Assembly: GCF_003323745.1 (NCBI RefSeq)
Contig: NZ_QOIL01000004.1
Location: 62,001-126,000 of the forward strand
Direction: 5' to 3'
Length of the DNA: 64,000 nt
From: Sphaerisporangium album
Lineage (GTDB): Bacteria > Actinomycetota > Actinomycetes > Streptosporangiales > Streptosporangiaceae
Shown piece after piece: positions 26,513-35,773 of this stretch (positions are counted from its first letter, which is position 1; each line of letters starts with the position of its first letter). Both the position numbers and the translations under genes were made by a program. The notes under the pieces are model-generated. The model ran no database searches. It had not been told where the DNA came from and saw only the letters and a list, made by a program, of their open reading frames with translations.

Positions 26513-28000
26513 TCAGTTCCGGAGGGCCGCCGGTTTCACCCCTTCAGTGTAGACCTGACCTGGGACCATCCGCTGTGACGCGTACAACTCGGGGACCGTC
26601 ACGAACGAGTACCCCCGCGCCGCCAGGGTGCTCAGGATCCGCGGCAGGGCCCGCAGGGTCGCCCGTCCGCAGTCGTGCATGAGGACGATCGCGCCCGGCC
26701 GCACCCCCTCCACGGTCCGGCGGGCGACGGCGGCGGGGTCGCCGTCCCGGGCGTCGGCGGCGTCGACGTTCCAGCCCGCGATGGACAGGCCGAGCGCCCG
26801 CGCGGCGTTGATCACCTTGGCGGTGACGTGCCCGTACGGCGCCCGCATCAGGCCGGGGGCGCGGCCGGTGGCGGCGCCGATCGCGATCTGGGTGCGTCCC
26901 AGCTCGTCGGAGATCTGGCGGACGTCCAGGCTGTCGAGGTCGCGGTGGGACCAGGAGTGGCCGGCGACCAGGTGGCCGGCCGCGGACATGCGGCGCAGCA
27001 GGTCGGGGCGGGCCTCGGCGCTCTGCCCGACGGTGAAGAAGGTGGCGCGGGCCCGATACTCGGCGAGGAGCGCCATCAGCCGATCGGTGCCGGCGCTCGG
27101 GCCGTCGTCGAAGGTAAGCGCCACGCAGCGCGTGGCGGAGCAGTCGGCGCTCGCGCCGTCTGGGCTCTGCAGGCCCGGGACCGGGGTGGCCTGCGGCGGC
27201 GGGGTGTCGGGCAGGGTGCGCGGGGTGGCCGAGTCGACCGCCCGCATCACCCTGGTCCCGAAGGCGGACAGCAGCGGCTCGGCCTCGCGCATGGGGATGG
27301 CGACCGCGATCCGTCCCATGCGGGCCGCGGCGACCTGGTCGTCGTCGAACTCGGCGACGAGATCGCCGTGGGGGTTGAAGTTGAGCGAGTCGAACATCGG
27401 GCCGTCCGCGCCGATGGCGTCGGGACGGACGCCGGGTCCGAGCTTCCACAGGCGGTTCTTGACGAGCGCGGCCAGCGTCGCCAGCGCCTTCCGGTCCTTG
27501 AGCAGGTCGGACGAGGAGTGGACGCGGCGGGTGGTCTGGTCGTACCAGACCGTGTTCAGGGAGCTGCGCCAGGCGCCGCCGGTCAGCGCGCCCGTGCGCA
27601 GGCGCACGCCGAACACGCCGTCGGAGGCGGCCGTGATCTGCCAGCCGATGTTCAGCTCCGAGGGCGCGGTGACGGGGGCCGGGGTGTGGGAACGGTCGGC
27701 GGGTCGGCGGGCGTACCGGCGCAGGGTTTGGTCGGTCAGCGTCTGGAGCTCGGCGGCGAGCGCGGGGGCGTCGGCGGGCACGGGGTAGCTGGCGAAGACC
27801 CGTTTCGTCCCCGCCGAGTCGTCCGAGGTCGTCCGGATCGTGAGCCCGGGGACCGTCGAGGGGTCGACGAAGTTGATCGTCGTGGGTTGTGCGGGCAGCG
27901 TCGAGGGCCCGTCCACGGTGGGCAGGGGAAGAGATATGCCGCAACCGGAGGCCAGCACCACGGCGAGTGCGATCGCTCCGGCGAGCAGGGAGCGCGACAT
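26513..28000 (-). CDS. Lipoprotein polysaccharide deacetylase (NodB domain)
   Basis: About 495 residues. The N-terminus has a hydrophobic segment ending in VVLASGCG, a lipobox with the lipidated Cys. Residues 40-270 form an uncharacterised domain with RsiV/DUF3298-like spacing. The C-terminal 200 residues are a carbohydrate esterase 4 domain: ALTFDDGPSAG (catalytic and metal Asp), HSWSH (metal His pair), RAPYGH, NVDAAD and VLMHDCG. It should remove N- or O-acetyl groups from peptidoglycan or another surface glycan outside the membrane. I chose the ATG at 28000; a GTG at 28018 is possible. It sits between korAB and the divergent nuo operon. Confidence 0.85.
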   Translation of the reverse strand: MSRSLLAGAIALAVVLASGCGISLPLPTVDGPSTLPAQPTTINFVDPSTVPGLTIRTTSDDSAGTKRVFASYPVPADAPALAAELQTLTDQTLRRYARRPADRSHTPAPVTAPSELNIGWQITAASDGVFGVRLRTGALTGGAWRSSLNTVWYDQTTRRVHSSSDLLKDRKALATLAALVKNRLWKLGPGVRPDAIGADGPMFDSLNFNPHGDLVAEFDDDQVAAARMGRIAVAIPMREAEPLLSAFGTRVMRAVDSATPRTLPDTPPPQATPVPGLQSPDGASADCSATRCVALTFDDGPSAGTDRLMALLAEYRARATFFTVGQSAEARPDLLRRMSAAGHLVAGHSWSHRDLDSLDVRQISDELGRTQIAIGAATGRAPGLMRAPYGHVTAKVINAARALGLSIAGWNVDAADARDGDPAAVARRTVEGVRPGAIVLMHDCGRATLRALPRILSTLAARGYSFVTVPELYASQRMVPGQVYTEGVKPAALRN

Positions 28001-28234
28001 GGCTGCCAGACTAGGCACGCAAAATGGGTATTTGCCGCTGTTTTGCGCTAACAGGGACGGGCTTTTGACCGCGATGGGTAACTTCGAGGTGACAGAAAGC
28101 CACTTGTGGTCCTTGTCCGACCGTCCTCACAAGATTGCCGGGAGACGGCCGGGAGGCGCCGGGCTACGATCTGCATGAGGCGACCGGTCGCGCCGCCGGG
28201 CACGTGCCGCCGTGGCTGCCGGGTGGGAGGGCGT

Positions 28235-28606
28235 ATGAACGGATATTTCGGTTCCTACGCGGTCGTCGCCGTGCTGTTCGCGATCGGCGTCGCCATCTTC
28301 GGCGGTGCCCTGTTCGTCAACCGGCTGCTGCGCCCGAACCGCCCTACCCCGGACAAGCTCACCACCTACGAGTGCGGGGTCGACCCGGTCGGCGAGGGAT
28401 GGGCGCAGTCGCAGATCCGCTACTACGTCTTCACCTACCTCTACGTCGTCTTCGCCGTCGACGCGGTGTTCCTGTTCCCCTGGGCGACGGTCTTCGCCGC
28501 GCCGGGCTTCGGCATGACCACGCTGGTCGAGATGTTCGTCTTCCTGGCGTTCATCGCCCTCGGCATCCTGTACGCCTGGCGCAAGCGCGTCCTCGCCTGG
28601 ACGTGA
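28235..28606 (+). CDS. nuoA: NADH-quinone oxidoreductase subunit A
   Basis: 123 residues with three transmembrane segments. [21 protein letters not shown] and [10 protein letters not shown] are diagnostic for NuoA, the small membrane subunit near the quinone channel. GGGAGG precedes the ATG at 28235. It starts the nuo block, 216 bp from the divergent deacetylase gene. Confidence 0.95.
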   Translation: MNGYFGSYAVVAVLFAIGVAIFGGALFVNRLLRPNRPTPDKLTTYECGVDPVGEGWAQSQIRYYVFTYLYVVFAVDAVFLFPWATVFAAPGFGMTTLVEMFVFLAFIALGILYAWRKRVLAWT

Positions 28607-28653
28607 CCAGCCCCGGCGCCACCCGGGAAAGCCGGTGGCCGGAAGAAGGGAGA

Positions 28654-29196
28654 ATGCCTGCCATGGCCGCCCGAGATCTCCTCATGCCGACGGTCGGGCC
28701 GGTGTCCCGGCTCGCGCCCAAGCCCATGCGCTTCATCCTCAACTGGGGGAGGCGCTACTCGCTGTGGGTGTTCAACTTCGGGCTGGCCTGCTGCGCGATC
28801 GAGTTCATCGCGACCTCGATGAGCCGCCACGACTTCATCCGCTTCGGCGTGATCCCCTTCGCCAACGGGCCCCGGCAGGCCGACCTGATGATCGTGTCGG
28901 GCACCGTCACCGACAAGATGGCCCCCGCAGTCAAGCGCCTCTACGAGCAGATGCCCGACCCGAAGTACGTCATCTCCTTCGGCGCCTGCTCCAACTGCGG
29001 CGGCCCGTACTGGGACTCCTACTGCGTGACCAAGGGCGTGGACCAGATCATCCCGGTCGACGTGTACGTGCCCGGCTGCCCGCCGCGGCCCGAGGCCCTG
29101 CTGTACGGCATCATGAAGCTCCAGGAGCGGATCGCCGCCGAGTCGCTCGGCGAGCGCTACACCGCCCAGGACGACCGCCCGGGCGTGACCCCGTGA
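28654..29196 (+). CDS. nuoB: NADH-quinone oxidoreductase subunit B
   Basis: 180 residues. The N2 cluster ligands are visible: ACCAIEF (Cys 46 and 47), [10 protein letters not shown] and VPGCPPRPE. NuoB carries the last 4Fe-4S cluster that reduces the quinone and docks against NuoD, which is not encoded in this window. The ATG at 28654 has GAAGAAGGGAG upstream; a second ATG at 28663 is nearly as good. Its stop overlaps the start of a mini-ORF (29193-29196). Confidence 0.95.
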   Translation: MPAMAARDLLMPTVGPVSRLAPKPMRFILNWGRRYSLWVFNFGLACCAIEFIATSMSRHDFIRFGVIPFANGPRQADLMIVSGTVTDKMAPAVKRLYEQMPDPKYVISFGACSNCGGPYWDSYCVTKGVDQIIPVDVYVPGCPPRPEALLYGIMKLQERIAAESLGERYTAQDDRPGVTP

Positions 29197-29315
29197 CCGC
29201 CGCGCCCGCCGTACGCACCGCACAGGCCGCGCCGGCCGTACTCATCGCACAGGCCGCGGACGCCGCACCGGCCGCACGCACCGCGCCCGTCGTGACCGGG
29301 GAGGTGCGCCGGTGA
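29193..29315 (+). CDS. Mini-ORF bridging nuoB and nuoC (40 residues)
   Basis: It begins with a GTG inside GTGA at the nuoB stop and ends with a TGA that overlaps the GTG of nuoC. The product is Ala/Pro/Val-rich with an internal repeat ([28 protein letters not shown]). There is no recognisable fold. It keeps translation continuous between nuoB and nuoC and may have no function as a protein. Confidence 0.35.
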   Translation: MTAAPAVRTAQAAPAVLIAQAADAAPAARTAPVVTGEVRR

Positions 29316-29983
29316 GGGCCGCCATCGAGGAGCGCTACGGCGACCGCGCCGAGATCTCCGAGTCCTTCGGCGAGACGACCGTGGACGTCGCGCCCGGCGA
29401 CTGGCTCGACCTGCTCACGTTCGCCCGCGACGACCTCGGCTGCGTCTTCTTCGACTGGCTGACCGGCGTGGACGACCCGCCCGGCTCCTTCGAGGTCGTC
29501 GCCCACGTCTTCGACCCCGTCCGGCACGCCCACCTGCTGCTGCGCACCCGCGTCCCCCGCGAGGCACCCGTGCTGCCGAGCGCCACCGGCGTCTACCGGG
29601 GCGCCGACTGGCACGAGCGCGAGACGTTCGAGATGTTCGGGGTGATCTTCGAGGGGCACCCGCACCTGGAGTCGCTGCTGCTGCCCGAGGGCTTCGAGGG
29701 CCACCCCCTCCGCAAGGACTTCGTCCTCGCCTCGCGGGTCGCCAAGCCGTGGCCCGGCGCCAAGGAGCCCGGCGAGTCCGGGCAGGGCTCGCCGAGCCGC
29801 CGCAAGACGCTGCCGCCGGGCGTGCCCGCCGCCTGGGGCCCCCAGGCCGCCACGCCCCCGCCCACCCGCGGCCCGCGCGCCGTACGCCGCGAGGACGCGC
29901 CCGGGTCCGGCGACGCGCCGCGGAAACCGTCCGGCACGGCGGGGGATGGCCGCGACCAGGCCGGGAGGGACGCCGATGGCTGA
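29312..29983 (+). CDS. nuoC: NADH-quinone oxidoreductase subunit C with disordered tail
   Basis: 223 residues. The conserved core (residues about 25-145) includes [37 protein letters not shown] and [16 protein letters not shown], the NuoC signature. From about residue 160 a Pro/Arg/Gly-rich tail of 60 residues follows ([15 protein letters not shown] and on). NuoC normally pairs with NuoD in the peripheral arm; no nuoD follows. The GTG at 29312 has GGGGAGG upstream. Its tail overlaps nuoH by 8 bp. Confidence 0.93.
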   Translation: MRAAIEERYGDRAEISESFGETTVDVAPGDWLDLLTFARDDLGCVFFDWLTGVDDPPGSFEVVAHVFDPVRHAHLLLRTRVPREAPVLPSATGVYRGADWHERETFEMFGVIFEGHPHLESLLLPEGFEGHPLRKDFVLASRVAKPWPGAKEPGESGQGSPSRRKTLPPGVPAAWGPQAATPPPTRGPRAVRREDAPGSGDAPRKPSGTAGDGRDQAGRDADG

Positions 29984-30929
29984 GGTGCTCGACGTCGCCC
30001 TGCGCCTCGTCGTGATCGTGATCGCGTTCCTGACGCTCCCGCTGATCGTCGGGCAGACCGAGCACAAGGCCATGGCGCACATGCAGTCGCGCCTCGGCCC
30101 GATGTACGCGGGCGGCTTCCACGGCTGGGCACAGCTCATCGCCGACGGCGTGAAGTTCGTCCAGAAGGAGGACGTGATCCCGGCGGCGGCCGACCGCCGG
30201 GTGTTCGCGCTGGCCCCGGCCGTGGCACTGGTGCCCTACCTGGTCGTCATGATCGTCATACCGGTCGGGCCGGGCCTGTTCGGCGCGGACCTGGACGTCG
30301 GCCTCTTCTTCGTCCTCGCCGTGCTGGGCGTCGGCGTGCTCGGCTCGATCATGGCCGGGTGGTCGTCGGCCAACAAGTACTCCGTGCTCGGCGGCATGCG
30401 CGCGGCGGCCCAGCTCATGTCGTACGAGCTGCCCCTGGTGCTCGCGGCGTCGTCGGTGGCCATGGCGGCGGGCACGCTGTCGCTGCCGGGCATCGTGGAG
30501 GCCTGGCGGTGGTGGTGGCTGCCATGGCAGGCCGTCGGCGCGGTGGTGTTCTTCGTCGCGGGCCTCGCCGAGCTGCGCCGGCCGCCGTTCGACATGCCGA
30601 TCGCCGAGTCCGAGATCATCATGGGGCCGATGACCGAGTACACCGGCATCCGCTTCGCGTTGTTCATGCTGGCGGAGTACGTCGGCATCGTGGTGCTCTC
30701 GGCCCTGACGACCGTCCTGTTCCTCGGCGGGTGGAACGGCCCGCTGCTGCCCGGGCCGGTCTGGACGCTCGTCAAGATCTTCGCGCTGGCGTTCGTGGTG
30801 ATCTGGGTCCGCGTCAGCTTCCCGCGCCTGCGGGCCGACCAGCTGCAGAAGCTCGCCTGGATCGGCCTGGTGCCGCTGGCGCTGTTCCAGCTCGCCCTCA
30901 CCGGCGTCGTGAAGGTCCTCGCCGGCTGA
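29976..30929 (+). CDS. nuoH: NADH-quinone oxidoreductase subunit H
   Basis: 317 residues with eight membrane segments. [20 protein letters not shown] is the conserved early motif facing the quinone tunnel, and [20 protein letters not shown] carries the acidic and Pro residues of the loop that contacts NuoB/D. The ATG at 29976 has GGGAGGGA upstream. The unit stops here: nuoI is 6.6 kb away beyond antisense genes. Confidence 0.95.
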   Translation: MAEVLDVALRLVVIVIAFLTLPLIVGQTEHKAMAHMQSRLGPMYAGGFHGWAQLIADGVKFVQKEDVIPAAADRRVFALAPAVALVPYLVVMIVIPVGPGLFGADLDVGLFFVLAVLGVGVLGSIMAGWSSANKYSVLGGMRAAAQLMSYELPLVLAASSVAMAAGTLSLPGIVEAWRWWWLPWQAVGAVVFFVAGLAELRRPPFDMPIAESEIIMGPMTEYTGIRFALFMLAEYVGIVVLSALTTVLFLGGWNGPLLPGPVWTLVKIFALAFVVIWVRVSFPRLRADQLQKLAWIGLVPLALFQLALTGVVKVLAG

Positions 30930-30990
30930 CGCTCACCGCCGCCGTGACGACGCTCGCTGACCGAGCCTCACCGGTGAAGGTGCCCGGTTC

Positions 30991-31734
30991 TCACCGGCCC
31001 AGCATCGCGCCGCCGTTGAGGTGCAGGATCTGCCCGGTGAGGTAGCCCGCCTCCGGCGAGGCGAGGTACTTGATCGCGGTCGCGACTTCGGCGGGCGTGC
31101 CCGGCCTGCCGACCAGCGTCTGGTCGACGCGCGACTTGACGAACTCCGGCGTCGCGCGCCCGCCGAAGAACTCGGTGTCCTCGACGTACCCGGGGGCCAC
31201 CGCGTTGACCGTGACGCCGTCGCCGCCGAGGCGCTGGGCCAGCTCGTAGGTGTAGGCGTGCAGGGCGGCCTTGGCGCCGCCGTAGGAGCCCGGCCCGCGC
31301 AGCGCCGCGATCGACGACAGGTGGACGATGCGCCCGCCCGGCCGCCGCAGGTAGGGCAGCAGGCCCTCGGTGAGCAGCACGGCCGTGATGACGTTGGCCT
31401 CGAAGTTCGCGCGGTACGCCTCCGCGACGCCCGCGGGCGTGCCGTCGTCGCCCCACGCGACGTTGCCGCCCGCGTTGGTGACGATGACGTCGACCGGGCC
31501 GTGCAGGGCCACGGCCTCCACCGCTGCCTGCGCCTGCGTCGCGTCGCTCAGGTCGGCGGTGGCGAAGGAGACCAGGTCGGCGCTGTGGGCGGTGTTGAGC
31601 TTGGCGGCCGCCTCCTTGAGCACCTCGGTGCGGCGGCCGATGATGACCACCTGGTCGCCGTCCGCGGCGAAGGCCGCCGCCGTCGCCAGGCCGATGCCGG
31701 TTCCTCCACCGGACACCACTACCCGTCGCGTCAT
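30991..31734 (-). CDS. Short-chain dehydrogenase/reductase (FabG-like)
   Basis: 247 residues. SGGGTGIGLATAAAF is the cofactor loop (TGxxxGxG type), VTNAGGN the structural NNAG variant, and YGGAKAALHAYTYEL has the catalytic Tyr and Lys. GYVEDTEFF then PAEVATAIKYLAS are usual late features. It is an NAD(P)-dependent reductase or dehydrogenase; the substrate is unknown. It converges on nuoH with 61 bp between the stops, and it is the first of five minus-strand genes that interrupt the nuo operon. Confidence 0.88.
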   Translation of the reverse strand: MTRRVVVSGGGTGIGLATAAAFAADGDQVVIIGRRTEVLKEAAAKLNTAHSADLVSFATADLSDATQAQAAVEAVALHGPVDVIVTNAGGNVAWGDDGTPAGVAEAYRANFEANVITAVLLTEGLLPYLRRPGGRIVHLSSIAALRGPGSYGGAKAALHAYTYELAQRLGGDGVTVNAVAPGYVEDTEFFGGRATPEFVKSRVDQTLVGRPGTPAEVATAIKYLASPEAGYLTGQILHLNGGAMLGR

Positions 31735-31769
31735 CGCAGGACCTCCTTAATCGCGGTATCGGATCATTC

Positions 31770-31889
31770 TTACCGTCTCGCGGGATTTAGTCGTGCGTCT
31801 TTCCTCGCGATCATCGTCCGTGCTCGGTATTCCCTGAGGGCGATGGCGTTCGCGGCCCGGTGAATGGCCTCCAGGACCTTGGCTCTCAT
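31770..31889 (-). CDS. Possible small basic protein (39 residues)
   Basis: From the ATG at 31889 the frame reads MRAKVLEAIHRAANAIALRE and ends DARLNPARR: helical, Arg-rich and unlike a shadow. GAGGAG is only 1-2 nt from the ATG, which is poor spacing. No family is recognised. The rest of the 264-base gap between the SDR gene and the WXG100-like gene shows nothing else. Confidence 0.25.
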   Translation of the reverse strand: MRAKVLEAIHRAANAIALREYRARTMIARKDARLNPARR

Positions 31890-31998
31890 GCTCCTCGTGG
31901 CCGCCGCCCGCCCGGGCTCGCCCGCCAGGACGTACGCGCCGGCGCGGGCTCGGGTTTCCGCGATCCTCCGGCGTCCCCGATTCGCCCTTGGCCGCCGG

Positions 31999-33525
31999 TC
32001 ACTCGCCGGGGCCGCCCCGCCGGTGGGCGTCCATCCTCGCGGTGAACGCGTCCCGGTCGGCCGGGTCGGGGAACGCGTGGCCGAGGAAGCGCGCGAGGTC
32101 GGTCGCGTCGATGTGCGGCGTCCAGGAGCCGGGCGGGTCGCCCCCACGCAGCCGTGCCTCGTTGCGGCCACGGGGCGCCGCCAGGTCGGGCAGGTAGCGG
32201 TCGGCCGTGAAGGCGAGCGCCGCGCGGACGCCGCAGGGGAGGACGGCCTCCGGGCGGCGCTCGGTGAACGCGGACGCCGCCCGGGCGATCGCGACCACCG
32301 CCCAGGCGGACTCCTTGGCGTCCTCGGTGACGCCACGCCCCGCCGAGACGGAGGCCATGAGGAAGTCCCCGGCATGCCCGCTCAGGTCGGCGCGCTCGCC
32401 GGGCGGTCCGGGCGTGTGCCAGTCGTCGCCGACCAGCATGGCGGCGTACCGCGGCCCCGTCGCGGGGTCGCCGAGCACGTGCCGCGCGGCCCGCCCGTTC
32501 TCGCTCGCCCGGTCCATGACCGCGACGACCGGGTCGAACTCGGCCCGCAGCGCCGCGATCCGCGCGCCGTTCGCGTCCGTGCGCTCGGGGAGGGGAACGT
32601 CGATCGCGCCGGCCTCCCGGGCGTCGAGCATGGCGCGGGTCAGCTCCGCGAGAAAGGCGGAGTCCCAGGTTTTGCCGCCGGGGCCGTACTTCACGAGCAT
32701 GGCGACCGACCAGGGGTCCTCGTACCCGGTGACCGCGGCCCGGACCTCGTCCGAGATCAACGGCCGCCGGTCCTTGCCCGTGCCCCTGCGCATCTGCGTG
32801 GCCGCGGCCAGCGAGGAGCCCAGCGCGCGCAGGATGCCCGCGGACTCCGGGTCGAACACCTCCCGGGACATCGGCCCGGTGACCGTGCCCGCCCCTGTGG
32901 ACCTCGTGGACCCTGTGCCGGAGACTGCGGCGCCCGCCCGCCTCGCCAGGGAGCGGGCGGCCTGGAGGGCCAGCGGGCACGCCTCGGCCCAGAACGCCCC
33001 GAGGTACGCGTGGTCGTCACGATGGCGCAGAAGGCTCTCGCGCAGGGCGGAGGCGTCCGGGCCCGTCCCGCCGGGGTCCGTTGCGTGCCTGGCCGCCCCA
33101 CCGCCCGAGCCCGCCACGTCGGGGCCCGTCCCGCCATCCGGGGCGGTGATCGCGTTCTCCAGGGTCGCGGCGTCGTGCCGGGCCTGGTGGCCGCTGTGGC
33201 CGGTGGCCGTCCAGTCGAGCCGTACGGCCCCTGGGGCGGCCCGGTGGGCCCCGGAGTTCCGGCCCGCGGCCCGCTCGTCCGTGTCGTGCCTGGCCACCTC
33301 GTACGCCCGGACGGCCCGCGCCTCCATGTCGCGGGCGTCGTCGAGCGCCTCGTCGAGCAGCCGGGGCAGCACGGTGAAATCCAGATCGCTGCCCCATTTC
33401 TGCATTTTCTGCTGCATGGCGGGCCCGTGCCGCGCCAGTACGGCGTGCAGCCGCTGGAGCCGGACGGCCAGCTCCCGGAGGTTCGCGGGATCGACGCCTA
33501 CGAAGTCGCCCATGTCAACCGTCAT
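31999..33525 (-). CDS. WXG100-like/DUF6571-type large protein
   Basis: 508 residues. The first 90 (GDFVGVDPANLRELAVRLQR and the following helices) are like the N-terminal four-helix ESX/WXG100 domains of actinobacterial secreted proteins. A variable Gly/Thr-rich section (residues 95-165) leads into an alpha-helical C-terminal region with ISDEVRAAVTGYEDPWSVAM and AEFDPVVAVMDRASENG, resembling DUF6571 proteins, an assignment from memory. No catalytic motif stands out. It lies 19 bp downstream of the small WXG100 gene, so the two probably form a secreted pair. The in-frame ATG at 33513 may be the true start. Confidence 0.5.
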   Translation of the reverse strand: MTVDMGDFVGVDPANLRELAVRLQRLHAVLARHGPAMQQKMQKWGSDLDFTVLPRLLDEALDDARDMEARAVRAYEVARHDTDERAAGRNSGAHRAAPGAVRLDWTATGHSGHQARHDAATLENAITAPDGGTGPDVAGSGGGAARHATDPGGTGPDASALRESLLRHRDDHAYLGAFWAEACPLALQAARSLARRAGAAVSGTGSTRSTGAGTVTGPMSREVFDPESAGILRALGSSLAAATQMRRGTGKDRRPLISDEVRAAVTGYEDPWSVAMLVKYGPGGKTWDSAFLAELTRAMLDAREAGAIDVPLPERTDANGARIAALRAEFDPVVAVMDRASENGRAARHVLGDPATGPRYAAMLVGDDWHTPGPPGERADLSGHAGDFLMASVSAGRGVTEDAKESAWAVVAIARAASAFTERRPEAVLPCGVRAALAFTADRYLPDLAAPRGRNEARLRGGDPPGSWTPHIDATDLARFLGHAFPDPADRDAFTARMDAHRRGGPGE

Positions 33526-33544
33526 TCCTCCCGCGACGGCGGGA

Positions 33545-33805
33545 CTACGAGGCGAGCCCGTGGCGCTCGGCCTCGGACAGGCGCGCGATGAGGTGCGGCT
33601 GTTCGGCCAGTACCGCGTAGAGCAGGGCGGTGAGCTGGGCCTTTCGCCGCTGCCAGCCGTCGGCCCACTGGTCGGCGGCCCCGCCCTGCCAGGTGTGGTC
33701 GCCGAACATCGGGGGGACGGTGCCGAGCGCGCGCAGGATGTCGTGCACCACCTGGGCGGTCGCCGCCATGTCCGCCTGGCACTGTGCCGCCTCCGAAGGT
33801 GCCAT
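33545..33805 (-). CDS. WXG100 family small protein
   Basis: 86 residues from an ATG at 33805 with GGAGGAG at good distance. The core reads HTWQGGAADQWADGWQRRK, where WQG takes the place of the W-x-G turn between two helices. Such small helical proteins pair with larger LXG/WXG-headed partners for type VII secretion. It precedes the 508-residue partner in a two-gene unit. No EccC or other secretion machinery is in this window. Confidence 0.65.
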   Translation of the reverse strand: MAPSEAAQCQADMAATAQVVHDILRALGTVPPMFGDHTWQGGAADQWADGWQRRKAQLTALLYAVLAEQPHLIARLSEAERHGLAS

Positions 33806-34046
33806 GCGAACTCCTCCCCGCGGCGCGACTCCGGTGGCGGGTCCCCGGTCGATGCCGCCTAAACCTAAGCGAAGCAGGCGCCGACCCACCAGGCTTCCCG
33901 TTTGGGGAAATCGAAATTACCAATCGGCCGCATCTAGCGCCATTGGTCGTGTTTCGTTCAGCGACTCAGGCTTGGAGATTTGTACGGTTAAAAATGCACA
34001 TATCGGTGTAACCGTGAATGCGCGCACGATGGCAGGTGTCGCGCCG

Positions 34047-35669
34047 TCAGTGCACGATGGCGAGCATCACGTCGGACGCCGACGGCCGGCCCTCCGGACG
34101 CTTCGCCAGGCACGTGCCGACCACCTTGGCCAGCGAGCCGGGCAGCGCGGACAGGTCCGGGTGCGCGGTGAAGATGCGGTTCAGCACGGCCGCGATGTTG
34201 TCCTCACCGAAGGCCGGACGGCCCGTCGCCGCGAAGACCATCGTCGCCGCCCAGCTGAACACGTCGGACTCCGGCCCCACCCGCTCGCCCGCCACCTGCT
34301 CCGGCGACATGTACGCGGGGGTGCCGACCACGCCGCTGGAGGTCGCGGTCGCCTGGTCCAGCACGCGGGCGATGCCGAAGTCGACCACCCGCGGCCCGTC
34401 CGGCCCGATCAGCACGTTGCTGGGCTTGAAGTCCCTGTGCACGATCCCCGCGCGGTGGATCGCCGCCAGCGCGCCCGCCGTTCCGAGCGCCAGCCGCACC
34501 AGCCCGTCGTGGCCGCGCGGGCCCTGCTCGCGGACGAGCTGCTCCAGCGAGCAGCCCTCGACGTACTCGCTGACGATGAACGGGCGCTCGTCCGCCACGC
34601 CCGCGTCGATCACGCGCGCGGTCGAGAACGGCGCCACGCGCCTGGCCGCCTCCACCTCCCGCAGGAACCGCTGCCGCGCCCCGGCCTCCGCGGCCAGCCG
34701 CGCGTGCAGCACCTTGATCGCTACCCGTGTGCCCTCGGGGGTCTCGCCGAGGTAGACCGCCCCCTGGCCGCCCTGGCCGAGGCTGCCGATCAGGCGGTAA
34801 CGCCCGACGTGGTCCGGCTCGCCCGCCGGCAGCGGTCCCGGCTCCGAGACGGGGAGCGTCGAGCTCCGGCCAGAACCGCCGCCCGGCGTGGCGCCCAGGC
34901 CACTGGGCGCGGTGTCCTGGTGGTACCGCAGACGTGAGCCGCCCGGGATGCTGGGCGTCTGGTCGGCCGGCCGGTGCGCGGGCCCCGCCGGCGTCCGGTC
35001 CACGGGGTGACGGACGTGGCCGGCGTGTTCCGGCCGGTGCGCGGGCACGCCGGGCGTCCGGTCCACGGGCTGGTGCGGGGGCCTGGCGGGGGTCTGGTCC
35101 ACCGGCTGGTGCGGGGGCCTGGCGGGCGGCTGGTCCACGGGGTGGTACGCGGGCCGGTTCGGCGGCGGCCCTTGGCCGAGCGGCTGAGAGGGGTTCCGCG
35201 GCCCGCTCGGGGGCCGGTCGTGAGGCTGGTTCTGGTGGTGGTGCGGCGGCTGGTGCGCGTACGCGGGAGGCACGGACGGGGCCGGGTACGGCGCGGCGTA
35301 CGAGGGCTGCCGGTAGGCGTGGGGAGGCGGGGCGTACCCGTGCCCGGCCCGGCGGGGCGCGAAGACCACCGAGCGGATCGCCAGGGAGTGGATGGGCCCG
35401 CCGATCCAGTTCGCGAACAGACCGAACACGAGCAGGACGCTCGGCCCCTCCGGGTAGGAAGGCTCGTTGTCGTACACGACGATGACCGCGACCGTCACGA
35501 ACAGGCCGAGGAAGTACAGCAGCGCGGCGACGGCCAGCATCGGCGCCCGCCTGCGGTAGGCCGCGTACCCGATGGTGAACGGCGTCGCGAGGCCGCAGGT
35601 GAAGAGGGGAGCCAGGGCCCAGAGGATGCTGATCGCGAGGGTGGACTGTGAGGGCCTTGCTGGCTGCAT
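34047..35669 (-). CDS. Ser/Thr protein kinase with N-terminal membrane module
   Basis: 540 residues. The first 115 form a membrane module of three to four segments (SILWALAPLFTCGLATPFTI, then MLAVAALLYFLGLFVTVAVI). A 170-residue Pro/His/Gln-rich linker with repeated HQPVDQTPARPP units follows. From about residue 290 there is a kinase domain: LGQGGQGAVYLGE, VAIKVLH (Lys), VHRDFKPSN (catalytic Asp, with F in place of the usual L), VVDFGIARV and YMSPEQ. The kinase is at the C-terminus, the reverse of PknB, and has no PASTA domains. The membrane module is homologous to that of the neighbour at 35774-36901. The ATG appears leaderless. Confidence 0.85.
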   Translation of the reverse strand: MQPARPSQSTLAISILWALAPLFTCGLATPFTIGYAAYRRRAPMLAVAALLYFLGLFVTVAVIVVYDNEPSYPEGPSVLLVFGLFANWIGGPIHSLAIRSVVFAPRRAGHGYAPPPHAYRQPSYAAPYPAPSVPPAYAHQPPHHHQNQPHDRPPSGPRNPSQPLGQGPPPNRPAYHPVDQPPARPPHQPVDQTPARPPHQPVDRTPGVPAHRPEHAGHVRHPVDRTPAGPAHRPADQTPSIPGGSRLRYHQDTAPSGLGATPGGGSGRSSTLPVSEPGPLPAGEPDHVGRYRLIGSLGQGGQGAVYLGETPEGTRVAIKVLHARLAAEAGARQRFLREVEAARRVAPFSTARVIDAGVADERPFIVSEYVEGCSLEQLVREQGPRGHDGLVRLALGTAGALAAIHRAGIVHRDFKPSNVLIGPDGPRVVDFGIARVLDQATATSSGVVGTPAYMSPEQVAGERVGPESDVFSWAATMVFAATGRPAFGEDNIAAVLNRIFTAHPDLSALPGSLAKVVGTCLAKRPEGRPSASDVMLAIVH

Positions 35670-35676
35670 ATCGCGA

Positions 35677-35682
35677 AGAATA
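35677..35682 (-). promoter_or_regulatory. Putative -10 element for leaderless kinase transcript
   Basis: TATTCT lies 7 nt before the A of the ATG at 35669, with no Shine-Dalgarno sequence between. The same text with one base changed occurs before the paralogous gene at 36901. This spacing is typical of leaderless actinobacterial genes. Confidence 0.5.
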
Positions 35683-35773
35683 CGGAGATGGAGGGCTCTG
35701 CGCAGGTTTTGTGGGCACGGTTATGCACCCGAGACCACCGTCCGTGGCGGCGTCCGCGCGGTCGACCCGCAGG

